Assembly (NCBI RefSeq): GCF_001886695.1
Contig: NZ_CP018097.1
Coordinates: forward strand, 620,001-684,000
DNA length: 64,000 bases
Direction: 5' to 3'
DNA from: Aurantiacibacter gangjinensis
GTDB lineage: Bacteria; Pseudomonadota; Alphaproteobacteria; Sphingomonadales; Sphingomonadaceae
A program made the translations under genes and the position numbers. The notes under the pieces were generated by a model that worked only from the letters and a program-made list of their open reading frames with translations, ran no database searches and was not told the DNA's origin. Below, piece by piece: positions 43,355 to 52,452 of the stretch; within the stretch, counting starts at the first letter, position 1, and every line of letters begins with the position of its first letter.

Positions 43355-45172
43355 TCAGCCGGCTTCTGCAGCAATCCAGTCGTCGACCTGCTCTTCCAGG
43401 ATAGACAAAGGTACAGGGCCGTTGCGCAGCACGAGTTCATGGAACTGGCGGATATCGAACTCGTCGCCGAACGCCGTGCGCGCCCGTTCGCGCAGCTCCA
43501 TGATCTTCAGCTTGCCGATCATGTAGGCCGTCGCCTGCCCGGGATAGACGATGTAGCGTTCGATAGCTTTGCGGATATCGCCTTCCGGGTTGGGCGTGTT
43601 CGCCTGCAGATAGGCAATCGCTTCCTCCCGGCTCCAGCGCTGGTCGTGGATGCCGGTATCGACCACCAGACGGGCGGCGCGCCACAATTCCATGCCCAGC
43701 CGCCCGAAATCGGAATAGGGATCGGTGTAGAAGCCCATCTCTTTGGGCAGTTCTTCCGAATAGAGGCCCCAGCCTTCGGTATAGGCGGTGAAGCCGCCAA
43801 AGCGGCGGAACGGCGGCAGGTCCGTCAGCCCGGTCTGAATAGCGCGCTGCATGTGGTGGCCGGGATTGGCCTCGTGGTAGGCAAGCGCCTCCAACTCGTT
43901 GCGGCTCATATCGCGCAGATTGTAGAGGTTCACGTAATAGATGCCGGGCCGCGAACCATCGGGTGCGGGGCTCTGGTAGAATGCCTTGCCCGCGCTCTGT
44001 TCGCGGAACGCTTCCACCGGCTGCACGCGCAGCTCGTATTGCGGGAGAGTGATGAAGTAGTCGGGCAGCCGCTCGTTCATGGCGGCGACGACGGCGTCCA
44101 CTTCGGCGAGGTAATCCTCGCGGCTGGTGTGGAAGAAGCGGTCGTCCGTGCGGGTATATTCGAAAAACTCCTGCAAGGTGCCTTCGAAGCCGACCTGCGC
44201 CATGATCGCGCGCATCTCGCCATGGATCCGGTCCACTTCGCGAAGGCCGATGGCGTGAATTTCATCCGCCGAGAGCTCTGTAGTGGTGTAATACTTAAGA
44301 AGCGCGGCGTAGTACTCCTCGCCTTCGTCGAAACGCCAGATGCCGTCATCGGTTGGCGCCATGGCCTGTTGCCGCTGCATCTCGACCTTGAGCTGGGCGA
44401 AAGCGGGGGCCGCGTTGTTCGCCCATGCCTGTTCGGCCTCGCCGATCAATTCCGCGCGGCGCACATCGGAAAGGTCCAGGTCGGCCACTTCGCTGCGGAA
44501 ATCCTCCAGCACGGCGTTTTGCATGCCAGCACTCAGGACATTGTCGATGTCAGAAATGACGTAGGGGTAGACCCAGTCGGGCGGCATGACGCCTGCCGCC
44601 GCGCGCTCGACGGATTGCCGGATCAGCGTGTCGACCACATTGCCAAGCCCACGGATACGCTCGACATAGGCCTCGGCATGTTCCTCGGTCTGCACCGTGT
44701 GCGTATTGATCAGGAAAGCGGGCAGACTGCTTTGCGCGCCGCGCATCTGGTCAAAATCCCAAGTGAGATGCTGGAACGGATCGAGCAGCGCATCGCGCTC
44801 TATGGTCGCTTCGAACAGGCGGTAGGACAGGCGATCTTCCTCGGACAGGTCCGCCAGATCATAGCCAGCACGCATCCGCGCCAGCCATTCCTGCCGCATT
44901 GCGCGGCGCGCCTCGTCGGCAGCCTCACTGCGATCGCTCCATGTGCCGTAATCCGCATCGCGAATGCCGCGAAAGGTCTTCGTTTCCGGCGACATGGCGA
45001 GCATTGCGTCGTCATATTGCTCGAAGAACATATCGATCTCGGCAGGCACCGCTGCTTCCGCCTGTGCCTCCATCGCAATCTCGCGCTGCTGATTCGCGGC
45101 GCACGAGGCAAGCGCCAAGGCGCTGGCGGTGAGGAGGGCGTGGCGGAAGGGGCGTGCGATCATGTGCGGCAA
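43355..45172 (-). CDS. DUF885 family lipoprotein (putative zinc peptidase)
   Basis: A 605-aa protein with a lipobox ending in C24 (ALALASC). The DUF885 signature is present: YHEANPGHHMQ resembling a zinc HExxxxH site, with EGWGLYSEELPKE downstream as the third-ligand region. Related proteins are predicted metallocarboxypeptidases of the gluzincin type. ATG 45163 is an alternative start. Confidence 0.87.
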   Translation of the reverse strand: MPHMIARPFRHALLTASALALASCAANQQREIAMEAQAEAAVPAEIDMFFEQYDDAMLAMSPETKTFRGIRDADYGTWSDRSEAADEARRAMRQEWLARMRAGYDLADLSEEDRLSYRLFEATIERDALLDPFQHLTWDFDQMRGAQSSLPAFLINTHTVQTEEHAEAYVERIRGLGNVVDTLIRQSVERAAAGVMPPDWVYPYVISDIDNVLSAGMQNAVLEDFRSEVADLDLSDVRRAELIGEAEQAWANNAAPAFAQLKVEMQRQQAMAPTDDGIWRFDEGEEYYAALLKYYTTTELSADEIHAIGLREVDRIHGEMRAIMAQVGFEGTLQEFFEYTRTDDRFFHTSREDYLAEVDAVVAAMNERLPDYFITLPQYELRVQPVEAFREQSAGKAFYQSPAPDGSRPGIYYVNLYNLRDMSRNELEALAYHEANPGHHMQRAIQTGLTDLPPFRRFGGFTAYTEGWGLYSEELPKEMGFYTDPYSDFGRLGMELWRAARLVVDTGIHDQRWSREEAIAYLQANTPNPEGDIRKAIERYIVYPGQATAYMIGKLKIMELRERARTAFGDEFDIRQFHELVLRNGPVPLSILEEQVDDWIAAEAG

Positions 45173-45230
45173 TCCTCGTTGTTCGTCATGAGGTTATGCC
45201 GAGGCAGCGCTGTATGTAAACGACAAAAGA

Positions 45231-45260
45231 AGGGCGGCACTCCGGTGTGGAGGCCGCCCT
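45231..45260 (-). terminator. Hairpin with T-run on the minus strand, without an obvious upstream gene
   Basis: AGGGCGGC (45231-45238) and GCCGCCCT (45253-45260) are perfect arms. On the minus strand the stem is followed by TTCTTTTG, a terminator shape; on the plus strand only GTTAGTTT follows. No convincing gene lies between 45,261 and pyrD on the minus strand, so it may end a small RNA or insulate the DUF885 gene. Confidence 0.5.
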
Positions 45261-45451
45261 GTTAGTTTGGAGAACTCGACAGGCCGAAGCCTCGAGCCCT
45301 TCGGGTCGCATGTGATGATGTATCCGCAAACTGTGACGATTTCTTGTAAAAACACGTCATTCTGGACATAATTTTTGTTTGTTTTGCGAAATCGCAGCTG
45401 CGGTACCGTTGTCGCTTGCGCTCGCTGCGCCGATCCTGCCAAGGAGCGGGC

Positions 45452-46483
45452 ATGGTCTATTCGCTCATCCGTCCGGCGCTTTTCACTCTCAATGCTGAGC
45501 GCGCGCATGGCCTGACTATCCGTGCATTGAAAGCGCTACCGAAGGGAAAACCGGCCAGGCCGGGAGGTCCGCTGGCGGTGCGCGTGGCGGGAACGGACTT
45601 TCCCAATCCGGTCGGCATGGCAGCAGGCTTCGACAAGGATGCCGAAGTGGCCGACGCGCTGTTCGGGCTCGGCTTCGGCTTCGTCGAAGTCGGCTCGATC
45701 ACCCCGCGCCCACAAGCGGGCAATCCCAAGCCGCGGCTGTTCCGGCTGGCGGAGGACCGCGCCGTCATCAACCGCATGGGCTTCAACAATGGCGGGGGCG
45801 AAGCGGCAGCGGCGCGTATCCGGGCGCGCGGCACGCGGCCCGGCGTGCTCGGAATCAATATCGGCGCCAACAAGGATAGCGAGGACCGCATCGCCGATTA
45901 TGCCGCGATGACGCGGCTGATGGCGCCGCTCGCCACCTATCTCGCAGTCAATATCTCCAGCCCCAACACGCCCGGCCTGCGCGCCTTGCAGGATGAGAGT
46001 GCATTGGCCGACCTCTTGGACGCTGTGCTCGAAGCGCGGAGTGGCGAGCGCCCGCCGGTCTTCCTGAAAGTCGCGCCCGATCTGGAGCCGGCAGATGTGG
46101 AGGCGATCACCCGCATAGCCATGGACAAGGGCCTCGACGCGCTCATCGTGTCGAACACCACCATCGCCCGGCCCGCGTTGAAATCGAGTCATGCCGAGGA
46201 GACCGGCGGCCTTTCAGGCGAACCGCTGCGTGAGGTCGCGCTGGCCATGCTGCGCAATTTCCGCCGCGAGTCGGGCGGCGAAATCCCGCTGATCGGCGTC
46301 GGCGGCATCGCCACGGCGGCCGATGCGTGGCAACGTATCAGGGCGGGCGCCTCACTGGTGCAGCTCTACAGCGCCATGGTCTATCGTGGCCCGGGCATTG
46401 CGCGCGATATCGTGCGCGGGATGGAACAGCTGATGCGGCGCGATGGCTTTGCCTCCATTGCAGAGGCGGTCGGAACAGAATAG
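45452..46483 (+). CDS. pyrD: Quinone-dependent dihydroorotate dehydrogenase (class 2)
   Basis: A 343-aa flavoprotein of pyrimidine synthesis. It has the N-terminal membrane-associating helices of class 2 (YSLIRPALFTLNAERAHGLTI), NPVGMAAGFDKDAE, INRMGFNNGG, VNISSPNTPGLR with the catalytic serine, and GVGGIATAADAW for FMN phosphate. AAGGAG precedes ATG 45452. Confidence 0.96.
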   Translation: MVYSLIRPALFTLNAERAHGLTIRALKALPKGKPARPGGPLAVRVAGTDFPNPVGMAAGFDKDAEVADALFGLGFGFVEVGSITPRPQAGNPKPRLFRLAEDRAVINRMGFNNGGGEAAAARIRARGTRPGVLGINIGANKDSEDRIADYAAMTRLMAPLATYLAVNISSPNTPGLRALQDESALADLLDAVLEARSGERPPVFLKVAPDLEPADVEAITRIAMDKGLDALIVSNTTIARPALKSSHAEETGGLSGEPLREVALAMLRNFRRESGGEIPLIGVGGIATAADAWQRIRAGASLVQLYSAMVYRGPGIARDIVRGMEQLMRRDGFASIAEAVGTE

Positions 46484-46494
46484 CAGTCCTGCCC

Positions 46495-48231
46495 ATGGGA
46501 CTTCGCACATTTTCCGCTCTTTGCGCTGCATTACTGGCGACGGCCTGCCAGACTGCGCCTGCGCCCGATCCGCTTAGCACGGCAAGCGCCGTCGCGGCAG
46601 CGCCTGTCGGCACCGGAATGGTGAGCGCGGCGGATCCGCGCGCCGCGGCGGCAGGCGCGCAGATCCTGCGGCAAGGCGGCAGCGCCACCGATGCCGCCAT
46701 CGCCGTGATGCTGGCGCTTACCGTGGTCGAGCCGCGAAGTTCCGGCATTGGCGGGGGCGGCTTTTATCTGCGCAGCGATGCGGCGGGAAATGTCGTATCG
46801 CTGGATGGCCGCGAGACAGCGCCATCGGCAGCGACGCCGGATTGGTTTCTCGACGAGAATGGTGAGCGGCTGGGCTATCGCGACGTCGTGACCACCGGCC
46901 TCAGCGTCGGCGTTCCGGCCAATGTCGCCCTCGCTGCAGAAGCACATGCCCGCTACGGCACGCTCCCTTGGGCAGACCTGTTCCAGCCCGCGATCAGGCT
47001 TGCCAGCGATGGCTGGATCCTCACCGAACGCGGCGCGAACTTTGCCGAGCGCGTGGGGGAGCGGGCCACGCATGACCTCTCTCTGCCGACGCTGATGTTC
47101 GATGCCGAAGGCACGGTCCTGCCGGTGGGCACGCGCATCACCAATCCCGACCTTGCCATCACCCTGCAAAACCTTGCCGCGGAAGGCCCTGGCTGGCTTT
47201 ATTCAGGGGAATCGGCAGACGCGCTCGCGACACATATCGCCGCCAATACGCCTGGCCGCGACGGCATGGTGCCTGCCGATATCGCCAGCTACCGCGCGAT
47301 CTGGCGCGACCCGGTGTGCGGGGAATATCGCGGCTATCGCATTTGCGGCATGGGGCCGCCATCCTCAGGCGCGACGACGGTTTACGCGATCCTTGTCCAG
47401 CTGGAATCGTATGACCTGTCCGCTCTCGGTCCGGATAGCCCGACATTCTGGCATCTCTTCGCCGAGAGCCAGCGACTCGCTTATGCCGACCGCGAGCTGT
47501 ATCTTGCCGATGGCGATTTCTTGCAGGTGCCGGTGGATGGCCTCATGGACCGCCACTACCTCGCAGAGCGCGGGATGCGGATCGACACTGCGGCTCGCAT
47601 GGAGATTGTCGAGGCGGGCGAAGTCCCGCTCGTAGGCGGCCACAGCGAAGCCCGCGCGGACGGCGACGAGCCCGAAGAGAACGGCACCAGCCATTTCTCC
47701 ATCGTTGATGCGGACGGGAATGTCGTTTCCTACACCTCGACCATCGAGGGGCCGTTCGGTTCGGGGCTCTATTTCGGCGGCTTCTACCTCAATAACGAAC
47801 TCACCGATTTCAGCTTCTCGCCCGAGCGCGACGGTGTGCCGGTCGCCAACCGCGTGGAAGGCGGAAAACGGCCACGCAGCTCGATGTCGCCGACGCTGGT
47901 GTTCGATCCGGAAGGGCGGTTGATCCTCAGCATCGGCGCGGCGGGTGGCGGCACGATCCCGGTGCAGGTCGCCAAGGCCCTGTTCGGCATTATCGATTTC
48001 GGCCTGACCGCGCCTGAAGCGCTAGCGCTGCCGACGCTCTACTCGCCGGGCGATACCGTAACGATCGAGGAAGGCTCGGCGCTGGAAGCGATGCGCGGCG
48101 ACCTGGAAGCGCTCGGCCATACGGTCACGGCGCGCAGCCTGCCGCTCAAGGCGAATGCCGTGCAGCTGGTGGATGGCGCCTGGCTGGGCGCAGCCGATCC
48201 GCGCAGCGAAGGCGCGGCCATCGCACCCTGA
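46495..48231 (+). CDS. ggt: Gamma-glutamyltransferase (gamma-glutamyltranspeptidase)
   Basis: A 578-aa exported protein; the signal ends at a cysteine (ALLATAC, C18) and may be lipidated. The autoprocessing nucleophile is T398 in ENGTSHFSIVD. SGIGGGGFYL and the C-terminal SIGAAGGGTIP loop complete the family pattern. It cleaves glutathione and related gamma-glutamyl compounds in the periplasm. It starts 11 bases after pyrD. Confidence 0.93.
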   Translation: MGLRTFSALCAALLATACQTAPAPDPLSTASAVAAAPVGTGMVSAADPRAAAAGAQILRQGGSATDAAIAVMLALTVVEPRSSGIGGGGFYLRSDAAGNVVSLDGRETAPSAATPDWFLDENGERLGYRDVVTTGLSVGVPANVALAAEAHARYGTLPWADLFQPAIRLASDGWILTERGANFAERVGERATHDLSLPTLMFDAEGTVLPVGTRITNPDLAITLQNLAAEGPGWLYSGESADALATHIAANTPGRDGMVPADIASYRAIWRDPVCGEYRGYRICGMGPPSSGATTVYAILVQLESYDLSALGPDSPTFWHLFAESQRLAYADRELYLADGDFLQVPVDGLMDRHYLAERGMRIDTAARMEIVEAGEVPLVGGHSEARADGDEPEENGTSHFSIVDADGNVVSYTSTIEGPFGSGLYFGGFYLNNELTDFSFSPERDGVPVANRVEGGKRPRSSMSPTLVFDPEGRLILSIGAAGGGTIPVQVAKALFGIIDFGLTAPEALALPTLYSPGDTVTIEEGSALEAMRGDLEALGHTVTARSLPLKANAVQLVDGAWLGAADPRSEGAAIAP

Positions 48232-48289
48232 CGCGCGCACATCGCAAACACTTGCCGGGAACCTCAGGCTTACGTAATCCGCTGTGCAC

Positions 48290-50140
48290 ATGACAAAGCC
48301 GGGACAACCGGCGGACCGGGAAGCCAGCAGGGAGAGTACGCCGGTGGAACTGAGCGATATCGAAAATGCCAAAAGCCTTGTCGGGCTGTTCCTGACACGG
48401 GCGGACCAGCAGGGCGACAAACCCTTCCTCACCGCCAAGATCGACGGTGAATGGCAATCCATCTCCTACCGCGAAGCTGCCGAAAAGGTGTGCCTCGCCG
48501 CAAAGGCCCTGCGCGACATGGGCCTGGCCGATGGCGACCGTGTGGTCATTGTTGCCGAGAACCGTCCGGAATGGTGCATGATGGACCTCGCCGTCATGGC
48601 CGCAGGCTGCGTCACCACCCCTGCCTACACCACCAATACGACGGCAGACCATTGCCACATCCTCGACGATTCGGGCGCAAGCGCAGTCGTGATCGGCAAT
48701 GCCAAGCTCGCCAAGCCCCTGTTTCCCGCCATCCTGCAAACCGGCAATGTGCGCCATGTGATCGCCATCGATCCGATCCCGGCGCATCAGAGCGGCCAGT
48801 TCGACATGCACGGCTGGTCCGACATGACAACGGGCGATGCCGCTGCCGCACGGGCCGAGGTGGATGCGCGGCTGGAAGGCGTCACCCGCGACGACATGGC
48901 GTGCATCATATACACCAGCGGCACCAGCGGCGCGCCGCGCGGGGTGATGCTGCATCACGGCGCAATCCTGTGCAATGTGATCGGCGCTGCGGAATTGATC
49001 GCGCAGGATCTGGGCTGGGGGGAAGAGCGCTTCCTCTCCTTCCTGCCGCTAAGCCACGCTTTCGAACACACTGCTGGCTTCTTCCTCGCGCTGGGGCTGG
49101 GCGGCGACATCTGGTTCTCCGAGGGGCTGGACAAGCTCGCCACCAATCTGGAGGAAGCGCAGCCCACCATCATGGTCGTGGTGCCGCGCCTGTTCGAAGT
49201 GCTGCGCAACAAGATGATCAAAGCGATCGAGAAGCAGGGCGCGCTCGCCAATTTCCTGCTTGGGCGCGCGCTGGCGCTGGGCGAGAAGCAAGTGGCCGGC
49301 ACCGACGGCATCCTCACCAAGCCCGACGAATTGCTGCTGAGCCTGACGCTGCGCCCGAAGATCAAGCAACGTTTCGGCGGGCGAGTAAAGGCGCTGGTGT
49401 CGGGCGGCGCGCCGCTCAACCCCGAAGTCGGCGGCTTCTTCCAGGCCATGGGCCTCACCATGCTGCAGGGCTACGGCCAGACCGAAAGCGCGCCGGTCAT
49501 CAGCTGCAACATCCCCTCGGGCGGAATCAAGCTCGACACGGTCGGCCCTCCCTTGCGAGGAGTAGAGGTGAAGATCGCCGAGGATGGCGAAATCCTGGTG
49601 CGCGGCGAGCTGGTCATGAAAGGCTATTGGCAGCGCCCCGAAGATACGGCCCGCGCGCTGGAAGGCGGCTGGCTGCATACAGGCGATGTCGGCCATATCG
49701 ACGAGCGCGGACGCATCAAGATCACCGATCGCAAGAAAGACATCATCGTCAACGACAAGGGCGACAATGTCGCCCCGCAAAAGCTGGAAGGGATGCTTAC
49801 TCTCCAGCCCGAAATCATGCAGGCAATGGTCTCGGGCGACAAGAAACCCTACATGGTCGCGTTGATTGTGCCCGACGCCGAATGGGCGGTGCAATGGGCC
49901 AAGGAGAACGGCAAGACGTTCGACATGGCCGAATTGCAGGCCCTGCCGGAATTCCAGCGCGCGATCAAAGCCGCCGTCGATCGCACGAACCAGGATCTCT
50001 CGGTAATCGAGAAAGTGCGCAAGTTCGTGATCGCGGATGAGCCGTTCAGCACCGAAAACGAGATGATGACGCCGACGATGAAGATCCGCCGGATGCAGAT
50101 TCGCGAAACCTATCAAGGCAGGCTGGACGCGCTCTACTAA
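48290..50140 (+). CDS. Long-chain acyl-CoA synthetase (AMP-binding)
   Basis: A 616-aa adenylate-forming enzyme (GTG 48284 adds two residues). The P-loop motif IIYTSGTSGAPRGVMLHH, GYGQTESAPVISCN, GWLHTGDVGHID and DRKKDIIVNDKG define a long-chain FadD/ACSL-type ligase. It activates fatty acids to acyl-CoA. There is no membrane segment of note. Confidence 0.93.
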   Translation: MTKPGQPADREASRESTPVELSDIENAKSLVGLFLTRADQQGDKPFLTAKIDGEWQSISYREAAEKVCLAAKALRDMGLADGDRVVIVAENRPEWCMMDLAVMAAGCVTTPAYTTNTTADHCHILDDSGASAVVIGNAKLAKPLFPAILQTGNVRHVIAIDPIPAHQSGQFDMHGWSDMTTGDAAAARAEVDARLEGVTRDDMACIIYTSGTSGAPRGVMLHHGAILCNVIGAAELIAQDLGWGEERFLSFLPLSHAFEHTAGFFLALGLGGDIWFSEGLDKLATNLEEAQPTIMVVVPRLFEVLRNKMIKAIEKQGALANFLLGRALALGEKQVAGTDGILTKPDELLLSLTLRPKIKQRFGGRVKALVSGGAPLNPEVGGFFQAMGLTMLQGYGQTESAPVISCNIPSGGIKLDTVGPPLRGVEVKIAEDGEILVRGELVMKGYWQRPEDTARALEGGWLHTGDVGHIDERGRIKITDRKKDIIVNDKGDNVAPQKLEGMLTLQPEIMQAMVSGDKKPYMVALIVPDAEWAVQWAKENGKTFDMAELQALPEFQRAIKAAVDRTNQDLSVIEKVRKFVIADEPFSTENEMMTPTMKIRRMQIRETYQGRLDALY

Positions 50141-50189
50141 TCGAATGCATTGGTGGTGAACGCGATCTTTACCTTCGCCCTCTAGCTAG

Positions 50190-50230
50190 AGCACCTTTCC
50201 AGGCCCGGTAGAGGGCCGGTCGAAGGTGCT
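50190..50230 (+). promoter_or_regulatory. Leader hairpin covering the porin ribosome binding site
   Basis: AGCACCTT (50190-50197) pairs exactly with AAGGTGCT (50223-50230), and GGCCC (50202-50206) with GGGCC (50213-50217) inside. The right arm contains AAGGTG, the only Shine-Dalgarno-like sequence before the porin ATG at 50235. TTTTC after the stem also allows it to act as a terminator of the acyl-CoA synthetase gene. Confidence 0.55.
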
Positions 50231-50234
50231 TTTC

Positions 50235-51833
50235 ATGCTTGCCATTTTCTCGCGTAGCCGCGCGCTCCTGTTTGCCACCAGCGCGCTTGTCGCCATCGCG
50301 CCAGCATCAGCCATGGCGCAGGATGCACAGATCCTCGAACGGCTCGAAGCGATGGAAGACCGCCTCGAAGCGCTGGAGCAGGAAAACGCGGCGCTGCGTG
50401 CGCAATTGCAGGGGTCGCCCTCTGCGCCGGTGATTGCAGACACGCCAGCACCCGATGCCGCAGCGCAGGACCAGGTGCCCGGCGAGCCCGTCACGCTGGC
50501 CGAAGCGGGAGCGGCGCAGGTCGATCCGGTGGCCGAAATGGACGATCCGCGCGAGATCGATGTGGCGGGCTCGCAGAACTTCGTAGGTACCAACAGCACC
50601 TATGCCTACGCGATGCTGGACCATGCGGAGAATGTGAATACCAAGCCGCTGATGCAGCTGACTGCATTGCAGGATGGCGAACTCACCGACCGCGTCACGC
50701 TGTCGGGCGGCATCACCGCCATCGCCAACTGGCAATTTGCCAGCGTGGACGACAAGTTCGGCTACCTCATGCGTCACCCCACCAGCGCCAATCAGCTGGG
50801 TGACGAAGTGTCCGAAGTGGTGCTCCATTCGGCGAATTTCGCTTTCACGGCGCAGCTTGCACCGAACCTGACAGGCTATGCGGAATTTCTCTACGACCCG
50901 CAGCAGAGCTTTGGCCCGGGCACGATTACCGCGCTCACCCGCAACCAGCTGCAGCTGCGCCGCGGATGGGTGATGTATGGCGACCTGAACGACCACCCGT
51001 TCTACGTAGCGGTGGGCAAGATGGACACGCCCTTCGGCCTCAACGACACGGTCAGTCCGTTCACCAATTCGACCAACTGGCATGCCTTCTCCGGCCTTGC
51101 ATTCGGCGGGCAGGCAGGGTTCGTTTCGGGCGGTCTGCACCTTCGCGGGATGATCATTCAGGGCGGCGCGCAGTTTCGCGCGGCGAATGTGCCGGTGGAA
51201 GGCTCCAGCGTACCCTCGCGCGCCAACAATTTTGCGTTCGATGCGCGCTACACGCTCGCCCTGGGCGGAGAGGAAGCGAACAGCGCGATGGTGGGCGCAA
51301 GCTACCAGCACGGCACCGCCTATTGCCAGGGCTATCCCGTCTTCCACTTCAACCCGTGCGCCGACAACAACCCCGGGGTCGCCGTGTATGGGCGCGTGAA
51401 TTACGGTCCGCTCACGCTGCTGGGCGAGTATGCCCGCACGACTGACGAGTGGGAAGGCACCGCCGTGCCGATCCCGAACAATCCGCTCAGCATTTACGAT
51501 CCGGTCGCGCCCGAAGCCTTTACGCTCGGCGCGCGCCTGGGGTTCGGAGACGACCGCGCGGCGATGCAACGGCGCGAATTCGCGCTGTCGGCAGAGTTTT
51601 CGCGCTTCATTTCGGGCGAGGACGGTTCGCCGTGGGAGCGGCAGAACCAGCTGGTACTGGGCACATCGTGGTTCCCGCTGCCCAATGTGAACCTGTTCGG
51701 CGAATTCATCCACGTCGATGGCTTCGTGCCGCTAAACTTCCTGTCGGGCGGCAACTTCCCCGATGGCAGCACCTGGTCCGAGCAGGGCGCGGACACCGAT
51801 GTCATCATGGCGGGCGCGCAAGTCGCCTTCTAG
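50235..51833 (+). CDS. Outer-membrane porin with N-terminal coiled coil
   Basis: A 532-aa protein from ATG 50235 (GTG 50226 adds three residues). Signal peptide ends near SAMAQD. A short coiled coil (LERLEAMEDRLEALEQENAAL, about 28-52) and Ala/Pro linker precede a beta-barrel region from about 110 with alternating aromatic strands and a terminal phenylalanine (AGAQVAF). The layout resembles LbtU-like or phosphate-selective-type porins; the substrate is unknown. Its stop codon shares CTAG with the convergent gene's stop. Confidence 0.82.
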   Translation: MLAIFSRSRALLFATSALVAIAPASAMAQDAQILERLEAMEDRLEALEQENAALRAQLQGSPSAPVIADTPAPDAAAQDQVPGEPVTLAEAGAAQVDPVAEMDDPREIDVAGSQNFVGTNSTYAYAMLDHAENVNTKPLMQLTALQDGELTDRVTLSGGITAIANWQFASVDDKFGYLMRHPTSANQLGDEVSEVVLHSANFAFTAQLAPNLTGYAEFLYDPQQSFGPGTITALTRNQLQLRRGWVMYGDLNDHPFYVAVGKMDTPFGLNDTVSPFTNSTNWHAFSGLAFGGQAGFVSGGLHLRGMIIQGGAQFRAANVPVEGSSVPSRANNFAFDARYTLALGGEEANSAMVGASYQHGTAYCQGYPVFHFNPCADNNPGVAVYGRVNYGPLTLLGEYARTTDEWEGTAVPIPNNPLSIYDPVAPEAFTLGARLGFGDDRAAMQRREFALSAEFSRFISGEDGSPWERQNQLVLGTSWFPLPNVNLFGEFIHVDGFVPLNFLSGGNFPDGSTWSEQGADTDVIMAGAQVAF

Positions 51834-52360
51834 GCGGCTTCGACCTCGACCCGCTCCGGATAGAAAGCCGGCTCGCGGCGCGACCAGCCGGGCGCGGTGG
51901 CAGCGGCCTCGCTGAGCGATTGCAGCAGCTGGCGGCGCGTGGCGGGTGCCACTTGCGGCAGTGCCGCTGCGCCGCAAAAGGCGGCCGGAAGGTAAGGCCG
52001 CACCGCGGCGCCCAGCAGGCGCTCGTACAAAAAGCGGTAGGCGGAAAAGCTCTCGATGCGCCCGAGCGCCAGATCCTGCGCGGAAATGCGGGTCAGCGTG
52101 CCCATGAAGGTTTCCAGCCCGTCGAAGCCGTCATCATCCGGCACCAGAGCGCGCAGCTGCTTCAACTCGCGATAGGCGATGTACTGTCCGCGAATGGCGC
52201 ATTGGTCGGCTATGGATTGGCTCCAGACCTTGAAGGCATCGCAGCGACCGAGCGCGATATCGAGGCTACGCTCGATGAATTCCTGCTCACTCGCGGTGAA
52301 AGCGGCAAATTCCCGCATCTCGGCGATGGTGAGCGAAAAACCTTTTGATTCGTGCCCCAT
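51830..52360 (-). CDS. Hypothetical helical protein, 176 aa
   Basis: A cytoplasmic helical protein (FSLTIAEMREFAAFTASEQEFIERSLDIALGRCDAF, FETFMGTLTRI-like region). No signal peptide; no known family recognised. It converges with the porin gene and the two stop codons overlap within CTAG. Confidence 0.65.
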   Translation of the reverse strand: MGHESKGFSLTIAEMREFAAFTASEQEFIERSLDIALGRCDAFKVWSQSIADQCAIRGQYIAYRELKQLRALVPDDDGFDGLETFMGTLTRISAQDLALGRIESFSAYRFLYERLLGAAVRPYLPAAFCGAAALPQVAPATRRQLLQSLSEAAATAPGWSRREPAFYPERVEVEAA

Positions 52361-52452
52361 GGTCCGGGTTCCCTGTCCGTTATGGACTGAGGTGTGCGCG
52401 GATATGGTTAATTTTGTGTGAGCGAATGCTGAGGTCGGCGTGTGGGGCTAAG

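Noticed and set aside
43262-45265. 667-aa plus-strand frame opposite the DUF885 gene
   Set aside because: The minus strand encodes a lipoprotein with clear family motifs; the plus frame has none.
45194-45508. 104-aa minus-strand frame between the DUF885 gene and pyrD
   Set aside because: No ribosome binding site, composition not convincing and it overlaps the pyrD start; a small RNA is at least as likely.
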